The position numbers were made by a program, and so were the translations under genes. Shown piece after piece: positions 1-11,039 of a stretch of 29,752 bases of DNA (positions are counted from its first letter, which is position 1; every line of letters starts with the position of its first letter). The stretch is from Sperchopsis tessellata (lineage: Eukaryota > Arthropoda > Insecta > Coleoptera > Hydrophilidae): the NCBI GenBank assembly GCA_033557685.1, contig JAWQRN010000432.1, positions 1 through 29,752 on the forward strand. Reading direction: 5' to 3'. The notes under the pieces are model-generated. The model had not been told where the DNA came from and did no database searches. It saw only the letters and a list, made by a program, of their open reading frames with translations.

Positions 1-218
1 AAAGATCGTGCAAACCATCAGATATTTAAAATATATATTTAGAGAAAAGCATTTTAAAGTAGTAAAATTCTCATTCTGTAACTAATTTTGAACATATTTA
101 AAATAAAATGAATTTAAAAAAGCATCACATTAGCTTGCGAAACGTCAGCATTATTATTTCAACAACCATATGATCCCAAGAAATTAACAGTACCTATATA
201 TGAATTGTTAAGAAAAAT

Positions 219-221
<3 letters not shown>

Positions 222-254
<33 letters not shown>
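222..254. repeat. (TA)n microsatellite
   Basis: An uninterrupted run of alternating A and T, about 16 dinucleotide units. It directly abuts the endonuclease-like fragment that starts at 256. Simple repeat; no function inferred. Confidence 0.95.
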
Positions 255-255
<1 letters not shown>

Positions 256-256
<1 letters not shown>

Positions 257-492
257 TAGGAGATTTTAATATACACTATAGGTGTTAGAGGTGGTGATAT
301 GTTCAAAAAGAAAAGGGCATGGAACTTGACTAGCGCATGTGTACGATAGTAAGGCATTGCAGCTAATGTGGAAGTTGATAGTGATGGCAAAGTCAAGTGA
401 ATGTGATCAACGGAACTATTTATTGGTGGTTACAAGAAACCCTAAAAGATATATTTGAAAAAGCTGCGTTTGATGAAGGCCAGGAGGCTTCC
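256..492 (+). pseudogene. R1/jockey-type non-LTR retrotransposon endonuclease remnant
   Basis: Two short stretches look like the 5' part of an R1/jockey-type retrotransposon ORF2. At 256-279 the frame reads VGDFNIHY, which resembles the Gly-Asp-Phe-Asn motif of the apurinic-like endonuclease of non-LTR elements. At 421-492 another open stretch begins YWWLQETLKDIFEKA, which resembles the Tyr-Trp-Trp linker that follows the endonuclease in R1-type proteins. Stops and frame changes separate the two, and no reverse transcriptase palm follows. The order (endonuclease, then linker) agrees with one decayed copy on the plus strand. The motifs are short, so the clade is tentative. Confidence 0.35.
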
Positions 493-539
493 GGGAGTTC
501 TAGAACGTGGATCTAAGAAGCTGGTGACTTAAGTTAAGA

Positions 540-772
540 CAGGTATATGCACTATAATTGGTTTGCTAAGAGGGCATGATCTGAGAAGACTATTGCTTAA
601 GATGTGGTATTCTGGGAACTTCTTATAGGGACTATGGAGAGGCAGCCAGATGGCACATTTTGGGTTATTTGCTTATATGTCCTAGCAGAAAGTTAAATTT
701 AAATACCTAGGTGTTACCATAGATTGGTGATGAAATTTCCGGAGCCACAAGATCCTTGTGTGAGACAACCGG
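540..772 (+). pseudogene. R1/jockey-type retrotransposon C-terminal remnants, possibly rearranged
   Basis: At 585-689 the frame EDYCLRCG...RWHILGYLLICPSR has Cys-x2-Cys, then a His at 654-656 and a Cys at 678-680. This resembles the C-terminal CCHC motif found after RT in R1/jockey-type elements. At 692-772 a second frame reads VKFKYLGVTIDW, then after two stops NFRSHKILV, resembling the thumb-side 'YLGV...D' and '..F..H' segment just after RT. In a normal element the YLGV segment comes before the zinc motif; here the order is reversed. Either two copies are present or the copy has been rearranged. There are several stops and no open frame. Confidence 0.35.
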
Positions 773-1190
773 AAAATTCTTTAAAAAAGACTACTTCTAC
801 ATAGCGACTTTAAAGTATTAATAGATATTAAAAAATAGTGTCGGCAACTGCGGAATATGATTAGTGCGCCCTTCTTTGAACTCAGAAACTGCATTGAGAT
901 CTTAAAATTGGCACAGCGATTGAGTTTGGACTTAGAGAAACACCAAAACTGTTGAATGGTGAACAGATCCATAACAATTCCCTCATTAGTGATTTAAACT
1001 TACTATAAGCGTCTCAAGCTGCTTCTTGAGAAACAAGTGTAAAAAGTGCATATCTACCCCGGCTGTGCTATTACATATTATTAGGTGAGTATGCCCGAAA
1101 TCCGCTGAGTAGCCTGAATCTCCAACACAAAACTAAATACCCACCCACTTAGGTGAACAAATCGTCGATCGTTATCGAATTAGACTTTTT
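773..1190. other. No recognisable feature
   Basis: AT-rich sequence between the R1-like remnants and an RTE-like 3' end. Short minus-strand frames here show no family motif. It may be more decayed retrotransposon, but I cannot support that. Confidence 0.5.
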
Positions 1191-1194
1191 TGAA

Positions 1195-1375
1195 CCGAAA
1201 TACAGCGTAAGACTAAGAGGACGGCAATGACAGGTGGGACCGAAAATTAAGAAATTAGTTGAGAGTCAGAGGTATGTGAAGACAGCACAACCATGACGAG
1301 TGGAAGGAACTTGGGTAAGCCATTATTAATGAGTGGCTAAATAACGACTCAAATGATGGTGATGAATCAAAAACA
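1195..1375 (+). pseudogene. RTE-like non-LTR retrotransposon 3' end fragment
   Basis: This is the last part of the coding region plus the 3' end of an RTE-like element. An Arg/Lys-rich stretch (1200-1230) leads into EWKELG at about 1299-1316, then a stop, then INEWLNND. This matches the C-terminal pattern Trp-Lys-Glu-Leu-Gly-Glu-Ala...Gln-Trp that also ends the copies at 5330-5360, 17150-17210 and 18640-18700. The fragment ends in GAT/GAA-rich sequence (1351-1372), like the 3' termini of two of the other copies. Everything upstream is missing or unrecognisable. Frames change at least once and there are in-frame stops. Confidence 0.6.
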
Positions 1376-1994
1376 AAAATATGTAATAATTCATTCAAAA
1401 AGTAATTTCAACATGAGGCAATTTTTATTCGTTACATCGTTACTAATTTACATAACTAAATAACGCATTTCAATTCATTTTTACTAACTATCATTTTAAA
1501 GTATGCTATAACTTTATGTTTTGTTAACAATTTACTAATTTATATTTTTGGCAAATCTACACTTGCTTTGAGATTAAAAGTAAAGAACCCACTTGTTAAA
1601 TTGTACAGGGATACACATTCACCAACAAAAAAAGCACATGTTTCGTACGTGAAATTTAGTATATAAATTTTTAATTTTGATCCATTTTCAGTGTGTTCGT
1701 TTGTTCGTGGCACCAGCTATCAGGTTTTAAAAATTCATTAACACGTTTTCTATTTTCTTTGCACGCATACACACGAATGTTCACGTATAAGCAATCTTGC
1801 TCACGACACTTCTGTTTTTCTCTTTAATAAGGCACCTCCAGATATTCCAAGCGGTATTCTATTCTCTAAAAGAAAACAGCTTCTCGCTTGGTAGAGCAAT
1901 TAGGAAAACCTATATATTTGTATCTTGAAGAACGAGAGAGAGTAAGAGAATGAGAAAGAGAGTTCAGGGGAACATATCATATCGGTTAAATCGA
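1376..1994. other. No gene; AT-rich sequence with a purine-rich tract
   Basis: No coding motif is seen on either strand. At about 1929-1967 there is an imperfect GA-rich tract (GAGAGAG, GAGAAAGAGAG). Confidence 0.5.
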
Positions 1995-2215
1995 AAGCGA
2001 GCATGTTTCTTTTATCAATTTATCATTAGAAATTGACAGCCAGTCACAGGAGTAAAAATACCGTGGCCAATATCAATACTCGCCTCCTAAGGATGAGTGC
2101 TAAATTTTATTTTTTCCTTTGCGTTGACACATGTTTTTCGGAACTGCGAAATTTCCTTTTGTATTACATTCGTATTCTATCAAAGATATGGATTTTACGT
2201 AAATATAGCAACCAC
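1995..2215. repeat. Dispersed repeat family A, copy 1
   Basis: This stretch is collinear with 6770-6990. Shared blocks, in the same order and orientation, are CGAAAGCGA/CGTAAGCGA, the exact block TTATCATTAGAAATTG, a CAGTCACAGGAGTAAAA-like block, and CTTTGCGTTGACACAT/CTTTGCGTTGACAAAT. Similarity fades on both sides. The 75-codon open frame at 2033-2260 matches no family I know, and the second copy does not keep it open, so I do not call it a gene. The element type is unknown. Confidence 0.65.
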
Positions 2216-2689
2216 ATAATGAATTTTGAATCTATGTCTATAGTATTACTACTAGATTAACTTAATTTTATAATATTTTATAACTATAATTATAAATCAA
2301 TTTATTGAACCAATGCATTATAACAGTACTAGCGAGAAAGTAATTACATACTCACTAACCAAAAAATATATAATAAGCAGGCATGCGCACAATACTGCAT
2401 AAATAGTCTATTTTACTACTGAAAGCGATCAACGTTTGATTAAATGTAGAATATCTTTAAAAATTATGTTAGAATCCTGTAGCAATTGAATAATCTGAAA
2501 TCTAATCAAGAGGTGCTTTGGCTAACTCAAGACCAAATTTGCTGATATGAAAGAATATAATGTTATTGATGAGTGTCATACATAAATGTATATACACAGC
2601 CATTGTGGGGTTGATAGTCCTCCACAGGGCACCTTTTCAGGTGGCGGAAAGGGGAATGAATAAATAATTGAGTCAAAAGCTTCGAAACA
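2216..2689. other. No gene recognised; possible 5' leader of the RTE-like element
   Basis: AT-rich to about 2590. A more GC-balanced segment follows (2598-2660, with GTGGGGTTGATAGTCC and a CACAGGGCACC block). It may be the 5' untranslated part of the RTE-like element that follows, but I see no direct proof. Confidence 0.35.
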
Positions 2690-2736
2690 GGACTGATCGA
2701 AATAGAAGACTACACAAGCTATGAAAACGTACAGTG

Positions 2737-3300
2737 AACATAGGGATGTAGAATTTTAAAAGATTATCAAATAAACTGGAGGTAGTCAATACAATACAAG
2801 AAGCAGGTAAATAAGTTATAATTTCGCTCAGCGAAGCCAATAAGAAAGGAAATGATATATATTAATGTGGTCAGGCGAATCAAAGTCAGAAAGAGTAAGA
2901 ACAGGGGTAGAAAAATTAAAAATAATCTATCGAAAACATCAATTATGTGAATGAGGGATGCATGATTTCAACTATAGTACAACATGGAAGAATAACCAAT
3001 ATAAATGCAGTATACACCAACAAATCACCTGTCAGAGTGCATGAAAAAACATAAATAGACGTATATTACCACAATTGGCCGGATAGTCGAGATTAACTCT
3101 GTGGAGAGGAAGAAGGATTTTTAAAAAGTCAATATAAATCCATATTACAATAAAAAGCAATACTCCAATGGTAATGAACCATTCTGGAGATCAAACACAA
3201 TGTCAATATTAGAAAAGCAACTCCGATCAGATAATATAGAAGGAATAGACTATATAACAGAAAAACTATACGGTGGCAGAACTGGGTGCGACACCTAGGG
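2737..3300 (+). pseudogene. RTE-like endonuclease domain remnant
   Basis: The stretch at 2737-2811 reads NFKRLSNKLEVVNTIQEAGK after a stop, resembling the start of RTE endonucleases where a 'LSNKLE...' helix follows the first beta strand. Around 2815-2850, IISLSEANKKGND resembles the conserved Ser-Glu-x-Lys-x-x-Gly segment that holds the metal-binding Glu. At about 3000-3040, INAVYTNKSPV sits where the '..AVYAP' strand is expected, and at 3274-3294 GRTGCDT sits where the Gly-Asp-Phe-Asn-Gly segment continues. The catalytic Asp/Asn motif itself is not seen. Stops occur every few dozen codons. The match rests on order and spacing more than identity. Confidence 0.45.
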
Positions 3301-3740
3301 ACCGATTGAGTAACTATTAAAATAACAACTATATTAATAGAGGAAAGGTTGAATGCATATAATAAGTGCAACACGGTGGTGAGGAAGTATAAAATAAGGA
3401 AACCCACACAATGAGTATCGAAGAAAAAAGAAACAATATCAATATTTGATTAATCAGGGTATAAAAGAGAAAAAGATTGTGTGTTTTATTAAAATGGCGG
3501 TAATGTGTTATTTCACCAGTATTTTTAGTGTATTGTTATGGATTATTAAACTGGCTTCATGGTTCAGATGTCTCACTCCTCTTTATTTCTTTTTTTGAGG
3601 TATTATTTTTTGCCATAGGCGAGCACTTTTTATCATCACTTATGAATTCTTATTTTTCTTGTTATTTTAGACCCGTAAAGAAGAAAGAAAACATACCAGA
3701 GAACTTATGAACCTCAGGAACCTTAAGGAAGAACGGCGAA

Positions 3741-5360
3741 CTAAACTCAATACAACATAGGGAGCTTAACAAGGAAATAACAAAGGAGAATAGAAACGAT
3801 ATCCGTCGATACAACACAGAACAGATGAAAAAACAACAAAAGTATGAAAGTGCTAAGAAGAAACCTGTCAAATGGAAGATCTGAAATATTTAAACTCAGG
3901 GACAGAAAAGGACAACTAACCACAAGAAGAGATGATATACTGAAGTTAGCAGAAGAATTTTACTCAACCCTATACAAGAGCTGGTTTCAACAACCAGAAG
4001 AACCGCTACAAGTTAACGTCGAGAAAATAGGGAAAATAGTGAACCAGGGGTCAGACGACTTTCTAAGTATTTCGATAGCTGGATTTGATAGAGCTCTTGC
4101 AGATATGAAGAATAACAAATCCCCAGGTGGAGATGGCGTGGTCGTTGAGTTCGTAAAACAAGGAGGGAATGATCTACTCCTTGCTTTGAAGGCTCAATTT
4201 AACACCTAGCAAATGGAACAACGCCTCTACAGTTATTTTTACCAAGATAATCACGAAAACGTTGAAACCAAACTTGACTTTTGTCAAGGGAACAGGCTGG
4301 ATTTAGAAAGGACTACGGAACTAAAGACCATCTCCAGGTAGTAAAAACTCTGATTGAAAAGTGTAATGAGTACAAGAAGCCCTTAGTACTAATATTTATC
4401 GACTTCGAGAAGGCTTTCGATTCAGTCGAACTACCCATTTTAAAAGCCTCTCTAGATCAAGCACGAATAGACTGTCGATACACAAGGCTGATCGAGTACA
4501 TTTACCTAAACGCTACAGCAAGCATAAGATTACATGACAACACCAATAAATTCTTAGCTCGGCTGGGGAATTCGCCAAGGGGACAGTATCTCCCCTAAAC
4601 TTTTCTGTTCTCGAATTTGCTTTTAAAATGGTATGCTGGTATAATCTGGGAGTCACAGTAGATTGAGAGCAACTTAACCATATAAGGTTTGCAGATGACA
4701 TCGTCCTTATAGCGGATATCATCAAGGATGCAAAAATGATGCTTTCAGACCTGAAAGACGCAACAGGAAAAATTGGCCTTAAGATAAACGTCAACAAAAC
4801 TAAGATCATGACCAACCTAATACTAAGTGACAAAATTGGTCTAGATGATGCAAATATAGAACTAGTGTCTTCCTATATTTACCTGGGACATGACATACGC
4901 ATATGCCGTGATAACCAAACGTGCGAGATACAGAGACGCATAGGCCTAGGATGGGCAGCATTTGGAAAGCCTTAGGAATATATTTAAGATCAAACTACCA
5001 ATGTGCCTAAAAAGGAAAGTTTTCGAACAATGTGTGCAGCCAGTAATAACGTATGTGTGAGAGACTTTAACACTAACAAAGCGATCCGCAGTAAAACTAC
5101 ATGTTACAGAGTAGGAAACGAAGACCTCAGACAAAGAACACGTGTCTGTGACATAATAACATACATCTCTAAAATCAAATGGAGATGGGCACGACACGAG
5201 ACCCCGTGCCGATCAACAGAACAGAGGCAGACCACCAACCCGATGGTCCGATGATATTAAGAGAATTATACAAAACTGGATGCAGGAGGCTCAGTATCGA
5301 ACTCTATGGAAAGAGTTAGAGGAGGCTTATGTCCAGCAGTGGCCTGAGATAGCTGGATGA
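3741..5360 (+). pseudogene. RTE-like reverse transcriptase, frameshifted
   Basis: This is the RT and C-terminal tail of an endonuclease-RT protein. A basic linker (3741-3855; LNKEITKENRNDIRRYNTEQ) shifts frame into 3844-4209, which has the RT entry motif NNKSPGGDG. At about 4206-4250 the frame jumps from WNNASTVIFTK to IITKTLK; the intervening segment that normally carries Asn-Tyr-Arg-Pro is deleted. 4281-4598 holds motif A (FIDFEKAFDSV, catalytic Asp kept). 4667-4975 holds motif C (FADDIVL, both Asp kept at 4694-4699) and YIYLGHDI. 5003-5254 and 5229-5360 give the tail, the last ending KELEEAYVQQW. Active-site residues survive but lie in different frames. Confidence 0.85.
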
Positions 5361-5375
5361 TGAAGATGAAATAAG

Positions 5376-6340
5376 AAATAATACTATATCGAAAAGTCGG
5401 CGAATGTAAAGAGAATAATCAATATAAACATTAATAGCTAATTTCTGGCTTTTTTAAAAATGGTTAAAACCTGAAAATCAGAGAAAAATTATATATTTTT
5501 TCTCAACCATTCGCTTATTAGTTAAAGAGTTTGTAACAAATTAAAGTCGATCTGTCTAAATGCAATGTGTATGTTGTGTAAACTCAATGAGAAATAAATC
5601 TCCAGGATCAGCATTTTAAAGGAAAAAAAATCATGCACTATTTCAGTCATAAATAAATTTTGTTCGTATAAAGAGCTATTCCGTTATATTTCAAGAGCCA
5701 TTGGCAGTGTGTGAGTATCTTATCTGCTCCTTTAATATAATATCAATTATGTAGAATTGTTACAGCCTATCAATCCAATGGCGAGTCCACTATTATTTAT
5801 GTCTATAATTTCATATAATAACAAGCACAGCCAGTACCAAAAGTGTGTGTGGAAAAGATGTGACAACAAATGATGTATGCCTTGGGATGGATCTTAATTA
5901 AAAAGTGATGCTGATCACCTGGATATGCTAGCCAATGTGTACATCAAGAGCCCACTTATATAAATGGATATATTTTACCGGACATCGAATATCGCGAAAA
6001 CACATCTTACATTTTTTTGTTTGAAAATCAGGGTGATCAAGTGAATTATATATTAGAATTTAAAAACATAAACATTTTAATATATTAAGAATAATAAATA
6101 TTTATGATTTCATAACATGCCATAATAATACCAATGCTTTAAAGATATACCATAAATGAACCATTTTCTTTAATGAACTTCTGAAAACGTATTAATTGTA
6201 ATAGACTTCCACGGATATTCTCTATATAAATTTTAAAAATCGTGTAGATGCTCTAATAAGTAACTGTTGTAAGAGATATTTTCAAGTCGAGTAATATTAC
6301 TTCAACAAATGAAATCAATGCACTGTAACATCACTCGCAT
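5376..6340. other. No recognisable feature
   Basis: AT-rich sequence after the RTE-like 3' end. No coding motif, repeat or RNA gene is seen on either strand. Confidence 0.55.
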
Positions 6341-6410
6341 TGTAAAATTTCCCTTGTGCAGTGGACGAAACGTCGGCACTTATTTGAGCTGCTGAAAAGG
6401 GTATTTTACA
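6341..6410. repeat. Stem-loop with a hammerhead-like 3' core in the loop
   Basis: The arms TGTAAAATTTCCCTT (6341-6355) and AAGGGTATTTTACA (6397-6410) pair with one bulge, around a loop of about 41 nt. The loop contains GACGAAACGTC (6364-6374), which is itself a short hairpin. The same core, CGAAACGTC followed by A/G-GCA, occurs at about 137-149. GAAACGUC is also the 3' half of minimal hammerhead ribozymes, but no CUGAUGA half is present here. Confidence 0.5.
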
Positions 6411-6769
6411 ACTGAGCCTTATTTACCTAAACTTGCTAGCTGATTTTAGTGTATTTACCTAAAGGGTTACCTATTATAAATGCACTATATTTACTAGTTA
6501 CCACCAAAAGGTACAGAAATTTCAAATACTAAATAGTTTAGAGAGAAATAAAAAGTACAATAAAAATGAGAAAATGAAGGCGAATATAGGTTTTTTCGGA
6601 TATGTACACGACAAAAAGAGCATTATATTTTACAATTATTGCAATAACTAGAAACCACATATTGTTGCGTTGACATAGACCGCACACATGGTAGTATTCC
6701 ATTCCCAGGTCTAGACCGAATAGGTAATATTGTGATTGAAAATATCCTCAAAATAAAATAGCGTTTATA

Positions 6770-6990
6770 TCGTAAGCGATCATCTTTATTTTAGTAATTT
6801 ATCATTAGAAATTGTTAGGCAATCGAAGCAGTTAAAATAGCCTGAGCTATATGAATATTTGCTTTAGAAAGTAACAAATATTATTTTTCCCTTTGCGTTG
6901 ACAAATATTCGTGTGTACTATCAAATTCCATTTTTATCATTCTAATACTGATATTTCCGAAAGGTAAAAATAAAAATAAATGAATACTAA
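6770..6990. repeat. Dispersed repeat family A, copy 2
   Basis: Collinear, diverged partner of 1995-2215. The longest exact block is TTATCATTAGAAATTG at about 6799-6814, and CTTTGCGTTGACAAAT follows at about 6891-6906 with the same spacing as in copy 1. No terminal inverted repeats or coding capacity are visible. The shared portion is roughly 200 bp; its true ends were not resolved. Confidence 0.65.
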
Positions 6991-9900
6991 CAGAGAGCAT
7001 AAATAGATAACGTCAAAATTGTTATGTCATACTGAATTCCTCTAAGATGATTCGCTTGTAGATAAATTGGATTAATAGTGAGGGAAACCTGTCACAAACA
7101 AGTATAATGTAGCGATGGGAATACCAAGATTAGCAGTGTCCTATTTATTTTGCCCAATAAATGTAAACTTTTCAAAAAAAATAAATGAAAATAAAATGTT
7201 ACTAAGTGATTCTACAAATTAATATTTCCTCTATGTTAATAAACAATAATTCATTTGTAGTGTATCTGTATTGATTTTGATATGGAATAAGTATATTTAT
7301 TTGCAAGAAATAGTCAAGAGCAATAATAGTTTACCTACGTCCTTCAGATTATTGTGACACAAAGGAGGACAAAGAGTTCATGAATTTTCGATTATGTTAT
7401 AGTGGAAAATGTACAGTTTTGCTGTAACGTAGATTGGATTATGTTAGAGAAGGCACTTGGCTATGGAAGCAACGAGCGTGAAAACTCAATTACTCTGTCA
7501 ACCTCTATGAACATACTAGAGGCAATGGTGAACAAATAGAGCGAATATAAAGACAAAGTTATAGCCATCAAAATAATTGGGCATTTATTAAGACTCTTTA
7601 AACGGGACATTAAGGTTCTCATTTCGATATTTTAAGAAATAAAATTATGTAACTCTTACAAAAGGGTTTACTAACTCATATTAACCTGTAATTAATATCT
7701 AAGTTAATAAGTTGAAGAGACATCCCTCGGTCCGGATATATGAAGAAACCACTATGTGAGTAGTGGGAAAATAAAATAAAAACTAAATAAATATTTTTAA
7801 ATATAATTTTCCTTATATCTAATTGTCGAAAATGTAAACCAATCAAATGATAAGATAATCTCAACCAATGTATCTCTAAGTATTAAAGTTTAAGCGTAAG
7901 TATCTGAAATGATGCATTTGACGATATTATCAAAATTAAATCTGTTTATAATTTAAAAGTCACGTGCTCATTTTGTTATTTTTTTAGTTCTTTCAAGCAA
8001 GTAACGATGCTTGAATCGATCAAACATACCGCCTTCTTGAAAACATTTTAGATCAATAAAATTAACACTACACCATGACTTGCCATTTGTAGTAACCAAC
8101 TGTCCTCAGACTATTATCAACTATGGACAAAACTTTGACTTATTTAGTTTTACCTATATAGCTTCCCATTTGCAAATTACACGTTTATAACATTCACTAA
8201 CTATTAATATGAATAATTTTTAACTTCGTCCAAAAATATGGTTTGAAGTTGGTCCATAGAGACGCTTGGCATTCTCCATGTATATCAAGTGTAAGTATCC
8301 TTCAAACAAAATTATCTGTCTAAAAATAAATTTCCTCAAAAAATTGTCTCTGTCAATTTCAATAGGGATGGTTCCTGGTTCTTGTCGATATTTATAATTA
8401 GACCATATTGATTAAATATTAAGTATGCAAATGCTCGTTTTTCACACGGTTGTGGGATCTTCGTTAGAATTGAACTATTGTTTTGCGCATTTGAGACCTG
8501 TGTACAAATAATCAGATTGTTAGTATTATGCATAGCACTGTAATTATATCATCAAACCGTTTACATTCAGATTTAGCTAGACAGATGGCCATATTGTAAA
8601 GCACAGCGTAGCTTCGAATCTCTCCGTGGCCTCCTACAGTCTTTATGCTTGATGAATTTCAATCCTAAACTGAAAATGTGTTTATTTCGTATACGTTAGT
8701 TTGTAATGTTGAAGATTTGGAAAAATTAATTTTGGAATTCCTGCTACAGATATGTCATGTCCATTCGCGCATATTCCAGTAAAATTCCCTAATCTCTACT
8801 AAATCTATACCCTTCTAAAAACACTTTCCCTTCATTCTCCTGAATTTTATATTTTTCTATTGTGCTAGTCACTGTCATATATAAGTTTATGAACCAAAAC
8901 GCTATTATAGATCGTTAATTTAGAATAATCTTTATATCTATTCAAGACTCCGAATAGTTCTTTAAAATTCAATCCCTTCATGGCTTACAAACGAGTTTTC
9001 CGATAACAGAAAAAAAAACCTGTCCAATTACTCAATAACTCTACATATTATGCTTATTATCCATTCAGTTCTCAATCTCACCCATTGGTTTTGTATTAGC
9101 CTCATTTACTATAAAGTTAATTCTTTTTTCGTTTTTTTTCCATCGTCTGTTATTCCATCCATTCCTAGCCATACAATCCTTACGAACACATTATGTATGG
9201 AAATATTAAATATCCAAACACGTTCCTTTACATTGCTTGCACTTTACAAACATTTTCCTGGACATGAGGAATTTACTTTGGAAAAAGAATGTCAAAATAG
9301 GTAATAAACATTATTTCAAAATTTATAGAAAGCTTACCCAAACCTCCCTTTTTCTTTAAATTATATGCCCTGTTTCAAATATTTATTTGTAAAATGGTAT
9401 TTATGACACTTATATATAAAATAGTTGAAGTTGGTAGCAAATTTGATAAACAAAAAAATATTCCTCAAGCAATTGCGCATGCTGCAAAGGATGTAGATGA
9501 CAATGTCAACGTCGAACGAAAAATGACAATTAGATATATATAGTAAAAATCGAGTAAATAGTCTTCATGACGTAAAAACACCAGAGGGAACACCTAATAA
9601 AACATTTAAGGATTAGAAAAGAGCTGGAGCGAGAGAGGCCAGTTCTCATTACCAAAGTAACAATTAAAATGCAATCTATTTAACAACAGGGATTTAAAAG
9701 AAGGAACTTTAACAACACAGCGTTTGTTTAATCTTTCTGGATTAGAAATAGTTTCCTTTAACATTTCCAGATTTTCAAAAGCATCTATATAAAGGCTAGG
9801 GCGACAAAACTAAAAAGGTCGAAAACTATCAATCTTATGAAACAAAATGTTATTAATATGAAGATTTATACCAATAATTAAGCAATCGTTAACACGGCCA

Positions 9901-10477
9901 GTACGAGGGGGATCCACGATCTCAAATGTTCGGTGATTCTTATAGAAAAGTTACTACCACTCAGACCAATAAATGCGGGAGGTCAATTACTTATACACCA
10001 TTCTTTCAATAAAATCAACACGGTCATTATTTTCTAAAGCAATATGCTTAATATTTTTTAATTATAAAAGATTGATATTGAATAGTCAGAGAATGTGGTT
10101 AGAGGAGAAAACTCTTCTATGATGAGCACCTTTGAATACAAATTTCAATCAATCTTTGACTAGTTTCAGACACACTAGAATCCACAGAAGTTTCAAATAT
10201 TGTCACCCCAATATAAGATATACTTCTGCAACGATACATTTTAATTCATTATATTACGTAAAATTATTACTACTTCTTGGCTCTAAAGAGATTGCCAGTC
10301 AACGGTTTACAAGTACTTTTGCATCTTTTCCGCTGAACTTTACCACTTACATTCTACGCATCGAATTTGTACCCAGTGGTAAACCTATCTATTATTTCAG
10401 TGGTTTTCCGCTTGTCAGGTAGTCAAATATTTAATAAACATAGCTCTAATTAAAAAAAAACCATATCTCTTATATAT
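6991..10477. other. Long AT-rich stretch without a recognisable gene
   Basis: About 3.5 kb in which I recognise no transposon protein, RNA gene or array. Open frames up to 96 codons (for example 9050-9304 and 10132-10422 on the plus strand) are low-complexity, with no family motif and no splice-linked partner, and are probably chance. 10132-10422 is the longest and could be checked for a diverged transposon match. Confidence 0.55.
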
Positions 10478-10800
10478 GTTTTTACGGGTTGACAAATAAC
10501 AGTTCAACAAGTATAAAATATATTTATAAAGTGCTTATTTTACATTAACACAATAACAAATTATATAACTGTACTCTAGTAGGTGTATTAATTGTCTGTT
10601 AGGCGCCTCACACTGACTTCGTATCGAATCGAACTCGAACTGCCGTTCACTGGCCATACTCTCACTTTATCCGCAGGCGAGCATTCTGAATTCCGTCAGT
10701 ACCTTCTGAGGTTTGTGAAGCGGGCAGATGGGGCGATCACTTCATCACATCTGGTACTTTCGAGTGAGGGCTAGACTATCCTCTCAGTGGCGTAGACACT
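10478..10800. repeat. Dispersed repeat family B, copy 1, with a GC-rich core
   Basis: Shares ordered blocks with 25045-25280: TTTTTACGGGTTGACAAAT (10479-10497), a TTCTGAGGTTTGTGAAG-like block (10706-10722) and CTCAGTGGCGTAGA (10784-10797). The middle, about 10600-10790, is clearly richer in G+C and CpG than its flanks and holds an uninterrupted 60-codon frame (10592-10774) that matches nothing I know and lacks an ATG start. The GC-rich core suggests a relatively recent insertion or one under different mutation pressure. The element class is unknown. Confidence 0.5.
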
Positions 10801-11019
10801 CTGCAGTAACAAAATACTGAACAATTTAAATGTATGATGTTATATTTTTAGAATCCTCCCCCTATTTAGGCAGATGTTATAGGGTCCTAATAGTTCTATG
10901 AATTATAGGCAGATAATGATATGTTGCGTGACCAACTTAACCTTTTTGCATACATTACTTTTTGTTGCATTTTTTTCTTAAATTATGTTAGTATATGCTT
11001 ACGATAATGATAAATACTT

Positions 11020-11039
11020 ATGTTGTAGATCTACAACAT
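11020..11039. repeat. Perfect 20-bp palindrome
   Basis: ATGTTGTAGATCTACAACAT is its own reverse complement. A diverged copy of the surrounding 53 bp starts at 11073 (ATGTTGTATAACTACAATAT), so the palindrome belongs to a two-unit tandem duplication (11020-11125). It lies about 220 bp before the recognisable piggyBac reading frame and might belong to that element's 5' end. Confidence 0.8.

Larger units (their letters stand above)
2690..5375 (+). mobile_element. RTE-like non-LTR retrotransposon, near full length, inactive
   Basis: About 2.7 kb, close to the usual length of an RTE element with one ORF encoding endonuclease and reverse transcriptase. Parts occur in the expected order: a very decayed endonuclease (about 2737-3300), a basic pre-RT linker (3741-3855), RT palm blocks (3844-4975), and a C-terminal tail that ends at TGA 5358-5360. 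The 3' end is GAT/GAA-rich (5355-5372). The coding region is split over all three frames by many indels and stops, so the copy is dead. There may be other insertions between 3300 and 3740, where no domain can be followed. I did not find target-site duplications. Confidence 0.8.

Noticed and set aside
222..254. Possible CRISPR-like or other array
   Set aside because: It is a simple TA microsatellite. There are no spaced direct repeats in the window that would suggest a CRISPR array, and the organism appears eukaryotic.
3528..3871. Overlapping open frames on both strands just before the RTE linker
   Set aside because: Hydrophobic, T-rich translations with no motif. The RTE reading at 3741 onward explains part of the region.
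5902..5920. CTGATCACC resembling part of a hammerhead core
   Set aside because: No CUGANGA consensus, no stem II and no GAAAC downstream.
8570..8640. tRNA-like A and B boxes (TAGCTAGACAGATGG and GCTTCGAATCTC) about 37 nt apart
   Set aside because: Both boxes are imperfect, no cloverleaf can be drawn and no terminal repeats or A tail are seen. Too weak to call a tRNA or SINE head.
10132..10422. 96-codon open frame on the plus strand
   Set aside because: No recognised motif and no conserved partner. Low-complexity start, probably chance.
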